A stretch of DNA of 64,000 nucleotides, from NCBI GenBank assembly GCA_016194745.1, contig JACQBA010000016.1:248001-312000 (forward strand), written 5' to 3'. The translations under genes were made by a program, and so were the position numbers. Under the pieces are notes generated by a model that saw nothing but the letters and a program-made list of their open reading frames with translations, did no database searches and had not been told where the DNA came from. Of this stretch, positions 52,015 to 60,335 are shown one piece after another. Origin of the DNA: Elusimicrobiota bacterium (lineage in GTDB: Bacteria > Elusimicrobiota > Elusimicrobia > UBA1565 > JACRDR01). Position 1 is the first letter of the stretch, and each line of letters opens with the position of its first letter.

Positions 52015-54177
52015 CTAGCGGCCGCCCACCTTCTTCCACGTGTTCTTGAACACGTTGTCGATGCCCTGAAGCGACGTCGACAGCTCCGGGTGGTGTCTCA
52101 GGAGCACGGACCGCATCGAGTTGTTCTCGACCCAGTCGATGCCCTCGCGGGTGTAGATCTCGGGCCGGTAGTCCACCGACAGGAACCGGTCGCTCTTGAG
52201 GCGCCGCGACGCCATCAGGATGAAGATGCGGAACGCCGTATCGCTGAAGCCGAAGCCCTGCGGCGGCGGCTCGGCGAAGAGCCCGACGATGGTGTCCACC
52301 TTGTCGACGTCGCCCTTGTAGAGATCGCGCATATCGGCGGCGAGTTCCTTGTCTCCTCCGGTCAGCTCCTCGAACGTCGCGACCCGGGGCATGCGCAGGG
52401 ACGCGCGGAAGTCGTTGTAGCGCGGAACGCCGAGCTCCCGCGTGCGGATGATGTCCGCCGCCGCGAGGTCCCCGCCGCGGCCGCTGAAATGCATGAAGTT
52501 CTGCAGCGACTTCGGGAAGTTCCTCAGCGTGATCGCGCCGGGGTGGCTGATGCCCATCGAGTAGAACAAATTGGCCATACCGAAGCGGTTGACCACGCCG
52601 CGGGTGTCCATGCCCTGCATGTCTTTCGTCTCGATCGAGCCCAGGTGCCGCCCGTCGGTTGCCGAGTGCATCTCGAAGGAGTCCGGGACGAGCGGGTGCA
52701 TGCGGTAGACGATGTCGAACTGCTCGGTCAGCGAGTAGTCGGTGCCGTGGTGGTTCGTCTGCCCGCCGGGGATGCCGTTGACGATGTCGTTCAATGCGTC
52801 GGGCATGTAATTCTTGATCATCCGTCCGAGCCACGAGTTCTTAAAATCCTGCGGTTTGTAGCCGGCGTATTCGGCGATGACGCCGCCGAGGCCCCACCAG
52901 TTCGCCTTCATCCCGACCTGGAGGGCGGGATGCTGCAGGATCGCGGGCGTCCACTCGACGGTGTGGATCTTCGCCAGGAGCGCCGCGTTGACGAGCCGCG
53001 CCTTGTCGAAGAGTTCGTCGTCCGTCCACTCCGGATGCTTCGCCTTGAACATGTCGGCGATCGCGTTGTGCTCCCGGGCGAAGAGCGTGTGCATCATGCT
53101 GAGCCCCGCCCAGTAGTTCTCGTTGAACCCCGTCTGGTCGATGCCTGTGCGCCCCGCCGTATCCCGCTGCGATTCGTCGATCGGGAGGAGGCCGCTCCCG
53201 TCCAGGGTCAAGCGCCCGCCCGAGCCCGAACGGACCTTCGCCTGAGTCTCGGCGCTGCTGCCGTAGAGGTGCGAGCCGTCCCACCAGTGGGTGACCTTGT
53301 TGGCGTTGGCGGGGCCCGTCGCGCCGGGCACGCGCTCGACGCGGTCGAGGACGTCGTCGCGGCCGTTGATCGGTTGCCCCGCACGCGGCACGGCGATCTG
53401 GTCCTTCTGGTTGCGGCCGTGGCGGACCCAGTCGTTGACCTGGGATTGGATCCAGATCATCGCGAGGTTGTTGACGATGGCCGCGGGCTTGAATTCCTTG
53501 CGCGTCATGAGCCTGCGGCTGATCTCGCGCGGGTCCGGATCGCCCGGCACGGGCTCCGGCTTCACCGCCACGATCGGGTTGTTCTGGCCGAACGGCGCTT
53601 CGGCGCGGCCCATGTCCGGATTATTCGGGTCGTTGCAGGTCCCGTTCGGGGAGCGCGCGCCGCGCCAGCGCTCGCAGCTGGCCGGGTCGGTGCGCCGGTG
53701 GTTTGGATCGAGCTGATGGGTGCCGTGCAGGTTGTGCTTGCGCAGATCGTGTCGAAGGGCTTCGAGGTTCAAGATGGCGAGGACGGTCGGGAGCTTGTGC
53801 CACTCCCAGCGTCTGTTGACCTGGCGGAAAATCCAGGAGTTCGCGTCTGCGGGTAGTTCCTTCGCCTTATTGGCGTAGTAGGCGAGGAGCTCGGGCAAGG
53901 TTTGGGGAGGGGCGTCGCTGCTCGGCGCTGGGACCGCGTGCGGCGCGGGCGTCCGGCCGGACACGGCGATCAGGTTCGGGGCGTGCTCGACGCTCCCGGC
54001 GGGGCCGGTCGCGTCGACGACGGGGGTTTGAGGCGGAATGCCGGCGCCGTCCCAATAGGCGTTGAGCGTGCCGACGGCGGACTCCTCCGCCGTCACGGCG
54101 GATTGGATCGGCGCGGCGGCGCATTGTGCGGCGAAGAACGCGGCGAACGCCGCGTGTGCGAAGCGAGGCTTGATCAT
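52015..54177 (-). CDS. Secreted haem peroxidase/dioxygenase-like protein (animal-type peroxidase fold)
   Basis: The 720-residue protein starts with a signal peptide (FAAFFAAQCAAA). The animal-peroxidase/prostaglandin-synthase-like core includes SHLYGSSAETQAKVRSG, NENYWAGLSMMHTLFAREHNAIAD, HTVEWTPAILQHPAL and EQFDIVYRMHPLVPDSF with the proximal haem His at residue 494. Where homologues usually read WIQFxxHDWxxHG, this protein has WIQSQVNDWVRHG, placing Asn248 at the distal His. It may be a modified oxygenase or a redox-inactive relative. The cleaner signal peptide fixes the start at 54177; a much longer frame upstream is antisense to another gene. Confidence 0.82.
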   Translation of the reverse strand: MIKPRFAHAAFAAFFAAQCAAAPIQSAVTAEESAVGTLNAYWDGAGIPPQTPVVDATGPAGSVEHAPNLIAVSGRTPAPHAVPAPSSDAPPQTLPELLAYYANKAKELPADANSWIFRQVNRRWEWHKLPTVLAILNLEALRHDLRKHNLHGTHQLDPNHRRTDPASCERWRGARSPNGTCNDPNNPDMGRAEAPFGQNNPIVAVKPEPVPGDPDPREISRRLMTRKEFKPAAIVNNLAMIWIQSQVNDWVRHGRNQKDQIAVPRAGQPINGRDDVLDRVERVPGATGPANANKVTHWWDGSHLYGSSAETQAKVRSGSGGRLTLDGSGLLPIDESQRDTAGRTGIDQTGFNENYWAGLSMMHTLFAREHNAIADMFKAKHPEWTDDELFDKARLVNAALLAKIHTVEWTPAILQHPALQVGMKANWWGLGGVIAEYAGYKPQDFKNSWLGRMIKNYMPDALNDIVNGIPGGQTNHHGTDYSLTEQFDIVYRMHPLVPDSFEMHSATDGRHLGSIETKDMQGMDTRGVVNRFGMANLFYSMGISHPGAITLRNFPKSLQNFMHFSGRGGDLAAADIIRTRELGVPRYNDFRASLRMPRVATFEELTGGDKELAADMRDLYKGDVDKVDTIVGLFAEPPPQGFGFSDTAFRIFILMASRRLKSDRFLSVDYRPEIYTREGIDWVENNSMRSVLLRHHPELSTSLQGIDNVFKNTWKKVGGR

Positions 54178-54354
54178 TGGACGGGCCCTCCCCGGCCGAA
54201 GTCTGCTGCACGAGCACTGTAGCGCACTCGCGGCGTAGCAAATAGAGCCGAACGACCCGGTACAACGCGCGCAGTAGCTCCAGAACCGGCGTTCGCGCGC
54301 GGACTCGCGGAATGGAAACCGCGTTTCGCCTGCGTGCGTTCGGAGCCAATTGGT

Positions 54355-55509
54355 ATGATGGCGGCCACCGTGGGCTCCTCCCGAGGGTTCAAGACGCTCG
54401 TCGCGGCCGTCTTCGCCGCGAGCTTCGCCTACTGCCTCGCGCTGTTCAAAGCCCGCGCGAACACCGACATCCAAATCCACGCGCGCTTCGTCGTGGATAT
54501 GCTGGACGGCAAGGCGATGCCGGCTCATTTCCTCTACTTCTGGCTCGTGGCGCTCGTGACGCTTTTTTCCCGCGACTTCCACGTCGTGCTGGTAGGCTCC
54601 GCCGCGGTCGTGGCCGCGGCGACCGCGGCGCGGTTCGCCGCTACCGCGGCGTTCTTGCGCCGGCGAGCGGGGTCCGTCGGGGAGGGGCGGCTTTTCGGTT
54701 CGGTTCTTCTCCTCTCGTTCGCGCACAGCTTGATTCTCCCTGGGCTCAAGCCCTACCTCGGCCAGTTTCCGCCGAACGTGTGGCACAACTCGACCACGAT
54801 CGCGCTCGTGCCGCTCGCGCTGCTCTTGTTTTGGACGTCGGACGAGTACCTCGCGTCGGACGGGCGCCGGCTTCCGTGGGCGCTTCCCGCGCTCGTCGTC
54901 CTGAACGTCCTCGTCAAGCCGAGCTTCTTCCTGGTCTTCGCGCCGGTGTTCCCGCTGTTCGCCCTAGCGCGCTTCGGCTGGAGCGCGGCATTCTTCAAAT
55001 CGTGCGGCGCCGTTCTGGCGGGCGCCGTGCCGCTCGCGCTGCAGTTCAAGCATATCTACGTGACGCCCGCGACCTACGGGGTCTTGGCGACGAACACGGG
55101 GGGCCTCCGGCTCGATCCGCTCCACGTCTGGAGGCACTTCTCGACCAATCTGCCGCTCTCGTTCGTCGCGTCGACCGCTTTCCCGCTGGCGTATTTCCTT
55201 ATCCATGGGAAAGCGGCGCTCGAGGACAGGACCTACCGCTTCTCGCTCGCGTGCTTCGGCGCCGCGCTCGCGATCTTCTGCGCGGTGTCGGAGTCGGGCC
55301 CTTGGGAGTTTTATGGGGACTACCTGTGGCAGCTCATCGTCTGCAACTATCTTCTCTTCATGACCTCGCTCGCCGGGGCCTGGAGGGAGTACTCCGGGCG
55401 GGGGAGAGCCGATGCGAAGGACAAGGCGCTGGGCGCGCTGCTCGCCCTCCACGCCGCGTCCGGCGTCTACATCATGGTCCGGATCCTGGTCGTCGGGGCT
55501 ATCTACTAG
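54355..55509 (+). CDS. Polytopic membrane protein of unknown function
   Basis: About 384 residues with eight to ten hydrophobic segments and no soluble domain. Asp/His-containing loops (ANTDIQIHARFVVDML, PAHFLYFWL) resemble the first loop of GT-C membrane glycosyltransferases, but this is a weak similarity. An extended -10-like TGG-TATGAT (54351-54359) overlaps the ATG pair at 54355/54358, so the true start may be GTG 54370. Its stop overlaps a convergent gene by 11 bases. Confidence 0.65.
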   Translation: MMAATVGSSRGFKTLVAAVFAASFAYCLALFKARANTDIQIHARFVVDMLDGKAMPAHFLYFWLVALVTLFSRDFHVVLVGSAAVVAAATAARFAATAAFLRRRAGSVGEGRLFGSVLLLSFAHSLILPGLKPYLGQFPPNVWHNSTTIALVPLALLLFWTSDEYLASDGRRLPWALPALVVLNVLVKPSFFLVFAPVFPLFALARFGWSAAFFKSCGAVLAGAVPLALQFKHIYVTPATYGVLATNTGGLRLDPLHVWRHFSTNLPLSFVASTAFPLAYFLIHGKAALEDRTYRFSLACFGAALAIFCAVSESGPWEFYGDYLWQLIVCNYLLFMTSLAGAWREYSGRGRADAKDKALGALLALHAASGVYIMVRILVVGAIY

Positions 55510-57073
55510 CTTTCAGGCGCACGAGGGAGTACGTTTCATTGCGGTAGGCGACCCGGTCCGCGCTGGAGTTCCAGTCGGAGGGAACGACGGCGAAGCGCGC
55601 GCCGATCCTCGCGCCGACCCGCTCCACGGCCGCCAAGTCCTTGCGGGAGTACGCGTCGAGCAGCTCCGCCATGGGATTTCCGTAGGCGGAGCGAATGGCC
55701 TCGTCGACGACCGCCACGCCCGCGTAGACCCGCTCATCGCCGAACGCGGCGCGCTGGGACAGCCACCGCAGCGCCGAAAGCTCGGTCGGGATAAGGATGA
55801 GCGCGTCCGTCGGCGTCCTTGCCCGGCATTGCGCGGCGACGTCGGCGATCGCGTCGGCCTCGGCCCGCGAATACGGCGTCGGCGCGGAGAATTTGAGGTC
55901 GAGCGACCGCAGGAGGAGCAGCAGCGCGAGCGCCGCCCAGGCGGACCTCCACGGGCGGCTCCCGTCGGCCTCCGCGGACCACGGCCGGGACCCGAGCGCC
56001 GCCAAGACGAGGATGGCGGGATAGAACGCGCGCTGTCCCACCGTGAACAGGGTGAGTCCGAGCGGCGTATGCGGCACGAGGCCCCAAAAGAGCGCGACGC
56101 CGCACAACGCGGCTCCCGACGCGAGAAGTAGACGGGCCGCGGGGCCCGCGCGCCGCCCGGCGCTCCAAGGGCGGGCGAAGAAAAGGAAGCCGGCGACGAC
56201 CGCGTAGGGCCGGAGCGTCCAGAAGGCTGTCGCGGCCGCGCGCTTGACCGGATCGATCAGCTTGGAGACGGGCCAGTAATGCGGCTGCAGCGCGGCGGCG
56301 GCCTCGCGCGGCGGCGGCGTGATGCTTCGAAGGTGGATGACGAGCTCGGCGAGGCCGGAGGCGAGCAGCACGCCGCCGGTCGCCGCGAGTCCCGCGGCCG
56401 AGGCGTCCCATTTCGGACGGGACTCCGGCGCGAACGCCCAGGCCGCCGCGATCGCCGCCGCGCCGTAGAGCGCCGTCGCGGGATGAATATGCGCGGCGAT
56501 GCCGACGAGCAGGCATTCCCAGGGAAGGGTCACCTTGTTCTTGGTTCTCAGGACCATGACGACGAGAATCCACGGCAGGAGCGCCAGCGCCTGTTCTCGA
56601 GGAGCCGCCGCGCTCGCAAGCGTCACGAAGTAGTGGTTGAACGGGTCGGTCTGTCCGGCGAGCGAGAGGAGCACGGAAAACGCGGCGAGCCGCGCGTCGC
56701 CGTGGAGCGAGAGGCCCAAGGCGAGCAGTCCCGCGGACGCGACGGCGAGCGTCAAGAGCCCGAGCAGCCAATCAAAAAGCACTAGGCTTCCGAACGCCTT
56801 GAGGCCGAGCCACGCCGTCGCTTCCCGCCAAGCCTTGGGATAGAGCGTCAGCAGGCGCCTCACCGCCGGATCGCTTCGGAACAGTCCCGAGTCCGCGGTC
56901 GCCATCTGGACAGGGACGTACTGCTGAAAGTCGCCCGAGACGGAACGCCAGTCCGGCGGCATCGTACGCGGAGCGCGCCGGCACTGAAGCACGACGGCCG
57001 CGAGGACCAGCAAGCCCGTCACGGCAAGAGTGCTCCGCCGTCGAGAATCCGCGCCCGTCGTCCGGCTAGTCAA
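55499..57073 (-). CDS. Polytopic membrane protein with soluble C-terminal domain
   Basis: The 524-residue protein has about ten hydrophobic segments, a conserved-looking AAHIHPATALYGA loop and a 150-residue soluble tail (RTPTDALILIPTELSALRWLSQRAAFGDE..., NETYSLVRLKA). The layout parallels the protein at 24641-26464. It begins with TTG overlapping the acetyltransferase stop by eight bases, so it belongs to the sugar operon on this strand. A membrane glycosyltransferase is possible but not shown. Confidence 0.68.
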   Translation of the reverse strand: MTSRTTGADSRRRSTLAVTGLLVLAAVVLQCRRAPRTMPPDWRSVSGDFQQYVPVQMATADSGLFRSDPAVRRLLTLYPKAWREATAWLGLKAFGSLVLFDWLLGLLTLAVASAGLLALGLSLHGDARLAAFSVLLSLAGQTDPFNHYFVTLASAAAPREQALALLPWILVVMVLRTKNKVTLPWECLLVGIAAHIHPATALYGAAAIAAAWAFAPESRPKWDASAAGLAATGGVLLASGLAELVIHLRSITPPPREAAAALQPHYWPVSKLIDPVKRAAATAFWTLRPYAVVAGFLFFARPWSAGRRAGPAARLLLASGAALCGVALFWGLVPHTPLGLTLFTVGQRAFYPAILVLAALGSRPWSAEADGSRPWRSAWAALALLLLLRSLDLKFSAPTPYSRAEADAIADVAAQCRARTPTDALILIPTELSALRWLSQRAAFGDERVYAGVAVVDEAIRSAYGNPMAELLDAYSRKDLAAVERVGARIGARFAVVPSDWNSSADRVAYRNETYSLVRLKASR

Positions 57074-57608
57074 GTTTCTTGATCACGTGCGCCGGGACGC
57101 CCCCGGCGAGGACGCGGGGCGGCACGTCCTCGTTGACGAGAGCGCCGGCGGCGACGAAGGCCGCTTCCCCGACCGTGACGCCGGAGAGGAACGTCGTGCA
57201 GGCGCCGGCGAAGGCGCCCTTCTTGAAGACGACCGGGGCATGCGAGGAGGGGAAGGCCTTCTGGAGCGGATGATCCTGGTAGCCCACGTTCAAGTGCGTC
57301 AGGACGGTCACGCGCTCGGCGAGGGTGACCTGGCTCTCGAGCGTGACGCGGTCGGCCAGATCGATGAGCGTCTCGTCGCCGATGAAGCAGTCGTCGCCGA
57401 TCGTGAGGCCCCCAAATCCAGTCCGATAGTAATTGAAGAACCGGCAATCGTGGATGACGGTGTTGCGTCCGACCTTGGCGCCGAGTAGCCGGAGGTACGC
57501 CGCGCGCAATTGCGGGACCAGCATCACCCTGTAGCCGACCATGGCGATCGTCAGGAGTCCGAACTTGAGCGCGCCGCCCCAGCCGATCTCGTCGAGCGCC
57601 TTTCCCAT
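57066..57608 (-). CDS. Left-handed beta-helix (hexapeptide) acyltransferase
   Basis: The 180-residue protein has an N-terminal hydrophobic segment (GLLTIAMVGYRVMLVP) and hexapeptide repeats (LGAKVGRNTVIHD, LTIGDDCFIGDETLI, VTLAERVTVLTHLNVG, VTVGEAAFVAAGALV, VLAGGVPAHVIKKL). Such enzymes O- or N-acetylate sugars. With the WecE-like aminotransferase in the same operon, N-acetylation of an amino sugar is plausible. Confidence 0.85.
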   Translation of the reverse strand: MGKALDEIGWGGALKFGLLTIAMVGYRVMLVPQLRAAYLRLLGAKVGRNTVIHDCRFFNYYRTGFGGLTIGDDCFIGDETLIDLADRVTLESQVTLAERVTVLTHLNVGYQDHPLQKAFPSSHAPVVFKKGAFAGACTTFLSGVTVGEAAFVAAGALVNEDVPPRVLAGGVPAHVIKKLD

Positions 57609-57615
57609 GGCCGCC

Positions 57616-58341
57616 TCAGCCCCCTCGCTCCGCTTTCTTGTACTTCAAGAGGCGCCGGAGATAGACGATCGAGTCGCGCAGCGGCCGCACAGTCGAGGTC
57701 TTGTCCCAGCGGCGCTGGAACAGGCAGGGCACCTCGACGATCCTGCAGCCGGCCTCCACCGCGCGCGCCACGATCTCCGTGTCCCAGAACCAGCCCGGGT
57801 CCTTCGTCTTACTTAGCAGCTCAAGCGCCGCCTCGCGGCGGAAGAACTTGTAGCCGGACTCCGTATCGAGAGGCGGCATGCCTAGGGCGACGCTCACCAG
57901 CTTATGGTAGCCCCGACTCAGCACGTGGCGCAACAGGGAATGCCAGTAAAGCCGGTATATCCTCAGACCGATCACGACGTCCGCCCCCTGCCCCGCGGCC
58001 AGGTAGCAGGGAAGGATGTACTCCGGTCCGACCTCGAGATCGATGTCGATAAATCCCATGACGCGGCCCTTCGCTTCCCGGAACCCGTCGCTCACCGTGG
58101 CGCCGCGCCCCTGGTTGCGGTCGTGGAAGATCGCGCGCAGCGGCTTGCCGGGGCGCGCGGCGATGGCCTCGCGGATCAGGTTCGCCGTGGCGTCCCGGCT
58201 CTTGTCCTCGACGAAGATCACCTCGTAGCTCACGCGAATCGCGTCGAGCGTCTGGAGGATGCGGTCGACGCTCGAGCGGAAGATCTCCTCCTCGTTGTAG
58301 CAGGCGAGGACGAGCGTCAAGTCGACCTGGGGCGCCGTCAT
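57616..58341 (-). CDS. Glycosyltransferase family 2 (polyprenol-phosphate sugar synthase-like)
   Basis: The 241-residue GT-A protein reads LTLVLACYNEEEIFRSSVDRIL, YEVIFVEDKSRDATANLI, DRNQGRGATVSDGFREAKG and VMGFIDIDLEVGPEYI, close to dolichol/undecaprenol-phosphate glycosyltransferases but without C-terminal membrane helices. The ATG at 58341 overlaps the aminotransferase stop. Confidence 0.85.
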   Translation of the reverse strand: MTAPQVDLTLVLACYNEEEIFRSSVDRILQTLDAIRVSYEVIFVEDKSRDATANLIREAIAARPGKPLRAIFHDRNQGRGATVSDGFREAKGRVMGFIDIDLEVGPEYILPCYLAAGQGADVVIGLRIYRLYWHSLLRHVLSRGYHKLVSVALGMPPLDTESGYKFFRREAALELLSKTKDPGWFWDTEIVARAVEAGCRIVEVPCLFQRRWDKTSTVRPLRDSIVYLRRLLKYKKAERGG

Positions 58342-59411
58342 CTCCGCCCCAAGGCACGCGAGAGAGCGCCGCAGACGAAGTCCACGTCGCGGCCGCTGAG
58401 GCCGGGATGAAGGGGGAGCCGGAGGATCCTGTCCGCGACGTTCTCCGTCACGCTCAGCCGCTCGCGCCAGCCCAGCGTCTTGCGGCCGAAGGGCGAGTTG
58501 TGGAGGGGGATGTAGTGGAAGGACGCCTCCACGCCGGCCTCTCGCAGCGACTTGAGGCAGCGGTCCCGCGTCTTGAGGTCCGGCAGCAGCACGTGGAAGA
58601 TATGATAGGCGGGAGTCGACCGGCGCGGCGCGGAGGGAAGCGCGCAGGCTCCCGAGCTCTCGAGGCCCGCCAGGGCGTCCATGTAGCGGCGGTGCATGAG
58701 CGCGCGCTTGCGGTGGATCTCGTCGCGCTTCTTCCACTGCTCCGCGAGGACGGCGGCCAGCAGGTCCGACAAGACGAAGCTCGAGCCGTCGCTGACCCAG
58801 GTATAGCGGTCCGTCTCGCCGCGCAGGAAGGCCGCGCGGTTGGTCCCTTTTTCCCGATAGAGCTCGGCGCGCCGGGCGACTTCGTCCGATCCGGTCACCA
58901 GCGCGCCGCCCTCGCCGCAGGTCACGTTCTTGGTCGCGTGGAAGCTGAAGCAGCCCGCCTCTCCCAAGAGCCCCATCGGCGTCCGGCCGTAGGTCCCGCC
59001 CACGGCGTGCGCGGCGTCCTCGACGACCCGGATGCCTCTGCCGGCCGTCGCCGCGCGGATCGCGTCCATATCGCAGGGGACTCCGGCGTAGTGGACAACG
59101 ATGACCGCCTTCGTCCGGCGCGTGATCCGCCGGGCGACGTCGGCCGGGTCGATATTCAAGTCGCGCGCCCGGACGTCCGCGAACACGGGCGTCGCGCCTT
59201 GCCGGAGGACGCAGGTCGCCGTGGAGACGAAGGTGAAGCTCGGAACGATGACTTCGTCGCCGCGGCCGAGGCCGAGGCCCGCCATGGCAAGCTCTAGGGC
59301 GTGGGTCCCGGACGTCGTCAGGAAAACGTGCTTGGCCCCAAGATCTGCGGCGATGCGCCGTTCGACGGCATGGCATATCTCCCCGTTGCCGACGATGGAG
59401 GCGGCCTTCAC
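58338..59411 (-). CDS. WecE/RffA-like sugar aminotransferase (DegT/DnrJ/EryC1/StrS family)
   Basis: This PLP-dependent enzyme should transaminate a nucleotide-linked 4-keto-6-deoxy sugar. It matches WecE over its length: PSFTFVSTATCVLRQGATPVFADVR, VVHYAGVPCDMDAI, VVEDAAHAVG, CFSFHATKNVTCGEGGAL with the PLP lysine, REKGTNRAAFLRGETDRYTWVSDGSS and FHYIPLHNSPFG. The listed start is GTG 59411, but homology continues upstream in frame (HQPFFDGSESRAAARAA) to about nt 59460 without any ATG, GTG or TTG before a stop at 59529-59531. The true start is therefore uncertain or non-standard. Confidence 0.85.
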   Translation of the reverse strand: MKAASIVGNGEICHAVERRIAADLGAKHVFLTTSGTHALELAMAGLGLGRGDEVIVPSFTFVSTATCVLRQGATPVFADVRARDLNIDPADVARRITRRTKAVIVVHYAGVPCDMDAIRAATAGRGIRVVEDAAHAVGGTYGRTPMGLLGEAGCFSFHATKNVTCGEGGALVTGSDEVARRAELYREKGTNRAAFLRGETDRYTWVSDGSSFVLSDLLAAVLAEQWKKRDEIHRKRALMHRRYMDALAGLESSGACALPSAPRRSTPAYHIFHVLLPDLKTRDRCLKSLREAGVEASFHYIPLHNSPFGRKTLGWRERLSVTENVADRILRLPLHPGLSGRDVDFVCGALSRALGRR

Positions 59412-59539
59412 CGCCCGCGCGGCCGCCCGGCTCTCGGAGCCGTCGAAAAAGGGCTGATGGAGTCGGATGCGGAGCTTGATAGAGGATAACCTGGATCGTT
59501 CGTTATATAGCAGACGCCCCCACTCCTGTCAATTTGGGT

Positions 59540-60262
59540 CTACTTCTTGAGGCCGAGGCCGAGGTAGACTAGGGGACGGAGGATGCTCCACCAGCCGGTG
59601 AAGGGCTTCATCTTCGTGTAGCCGAGTTCGCTCGGCGGATAGAACTTCGACACCGGCACTTCCTTCACCCTATAACCCAGACGCGCGGCCGTGCACAGCA
59701 TATAGACCTCTAGCTCGTAGGCGCCCAGCCAGTCCTGCGCTAGATCGATTCGAGGGTCCGTCAAGAGCGACGTCTTGTAGGCGCGAAACCCGTTCGTCGA
59801 GTCCGTGAAGCGCCGTCTCGCCACGAGCGAGGCGATGACGGGGTGCACGAACCGCGTGGCGATCACCCGATAGAACGGCATGTTGCCGAAATCGCCGCCC
59901 TCGAGGTAGCGCGAGCCTTGGATGAAGTCGTAGCCCTCCTCCGCGATCGGCCGCAGCAGGCGCGGGATGAGCAGCGGGTCGTCCTTGTCGTTTCCGGCGA
60001 CGTGGACGACGACGTCGTAGCCCTTCTCCAGGGCGTAGCGTCCTACCGTCCGGATCGAATTGCCTATTCCTTGGTTTCGCGGGTTGCTGATGACGATGAC
60101 GTTCGGGACCCTCCGGATGCGTTCGATGGACCCGTCGTCGGAGCCGTCGTCCATGACGAGCAGGTCGTAGGGGCGCTCGGCCGGGAATCTCGCGAGGGTG
60201 CGTTCGATCTTCACCTTCTCGTTGAAGCAGAAGACCGCGGCGAGAACTTTCACGCCGTCCAT
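59540..60262 (-). CDS. Glycosyltransferase family 2
   Basis: The 240-residue protein has LAAVFCFNEKVKIERTL, YDLLVMDDGSDDGSIERI, NQGIGNSIRTVGRYALEKGYDVVVHVAGNDKDDPLLI and DFIQGSRYLEGG, as in polyprenol-phosphate-mannose synthases, with a weak hydrophobic C-terminus. ATG 60262 is chosen because the fold begins there; an extension upstream is antisense to the dehydrogenase gene. It is divergent from that gene. Confidence 0.85.
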   Translation of the reverse strand: MDGVKVLAAVFCFNEKVKIERTLARFPAERPYDLLVMDDGSDDGSIERIRRVPNVIVISNPRNQGIGNSIRTVGRYALEKGYDVVVHVAGNDKDDPLLIPRLLRPIAEEGYDFIQGSRYLEGGDFGNMPFYRVIATRFVHPVIASLVARRRFTDSTNGFRAYKTSLLTDPRIDLAQDWLGAYELEVYMLCTAARLGYRVKEVPVSKFYPPSELGYTKMKPFTGWWSILRPLVYLGLGLKK

Positions 60263-60300
60263 GATAGTTTTTTTCAAATTGGTATTGCTTTTTCTATCAT
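60261..60300. promoter_or_regulatory. AT-rich divergent promoter region
   Basis: ATGATAG (60261-60267) and CTATCAT (60294-60300) form an inverted repeat in an unusually AT-rich stretch. Each arm offers a -10-like TATCAT facing outward, one toward the GT2 gene and one toward the dehydrogenase gene. No good -35 is visible on either strand. Confidence 0.35.
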
Positions 60301-60335
60301 TCCAATGCACACTGCCACCGCAGCGCAGGCATGCT

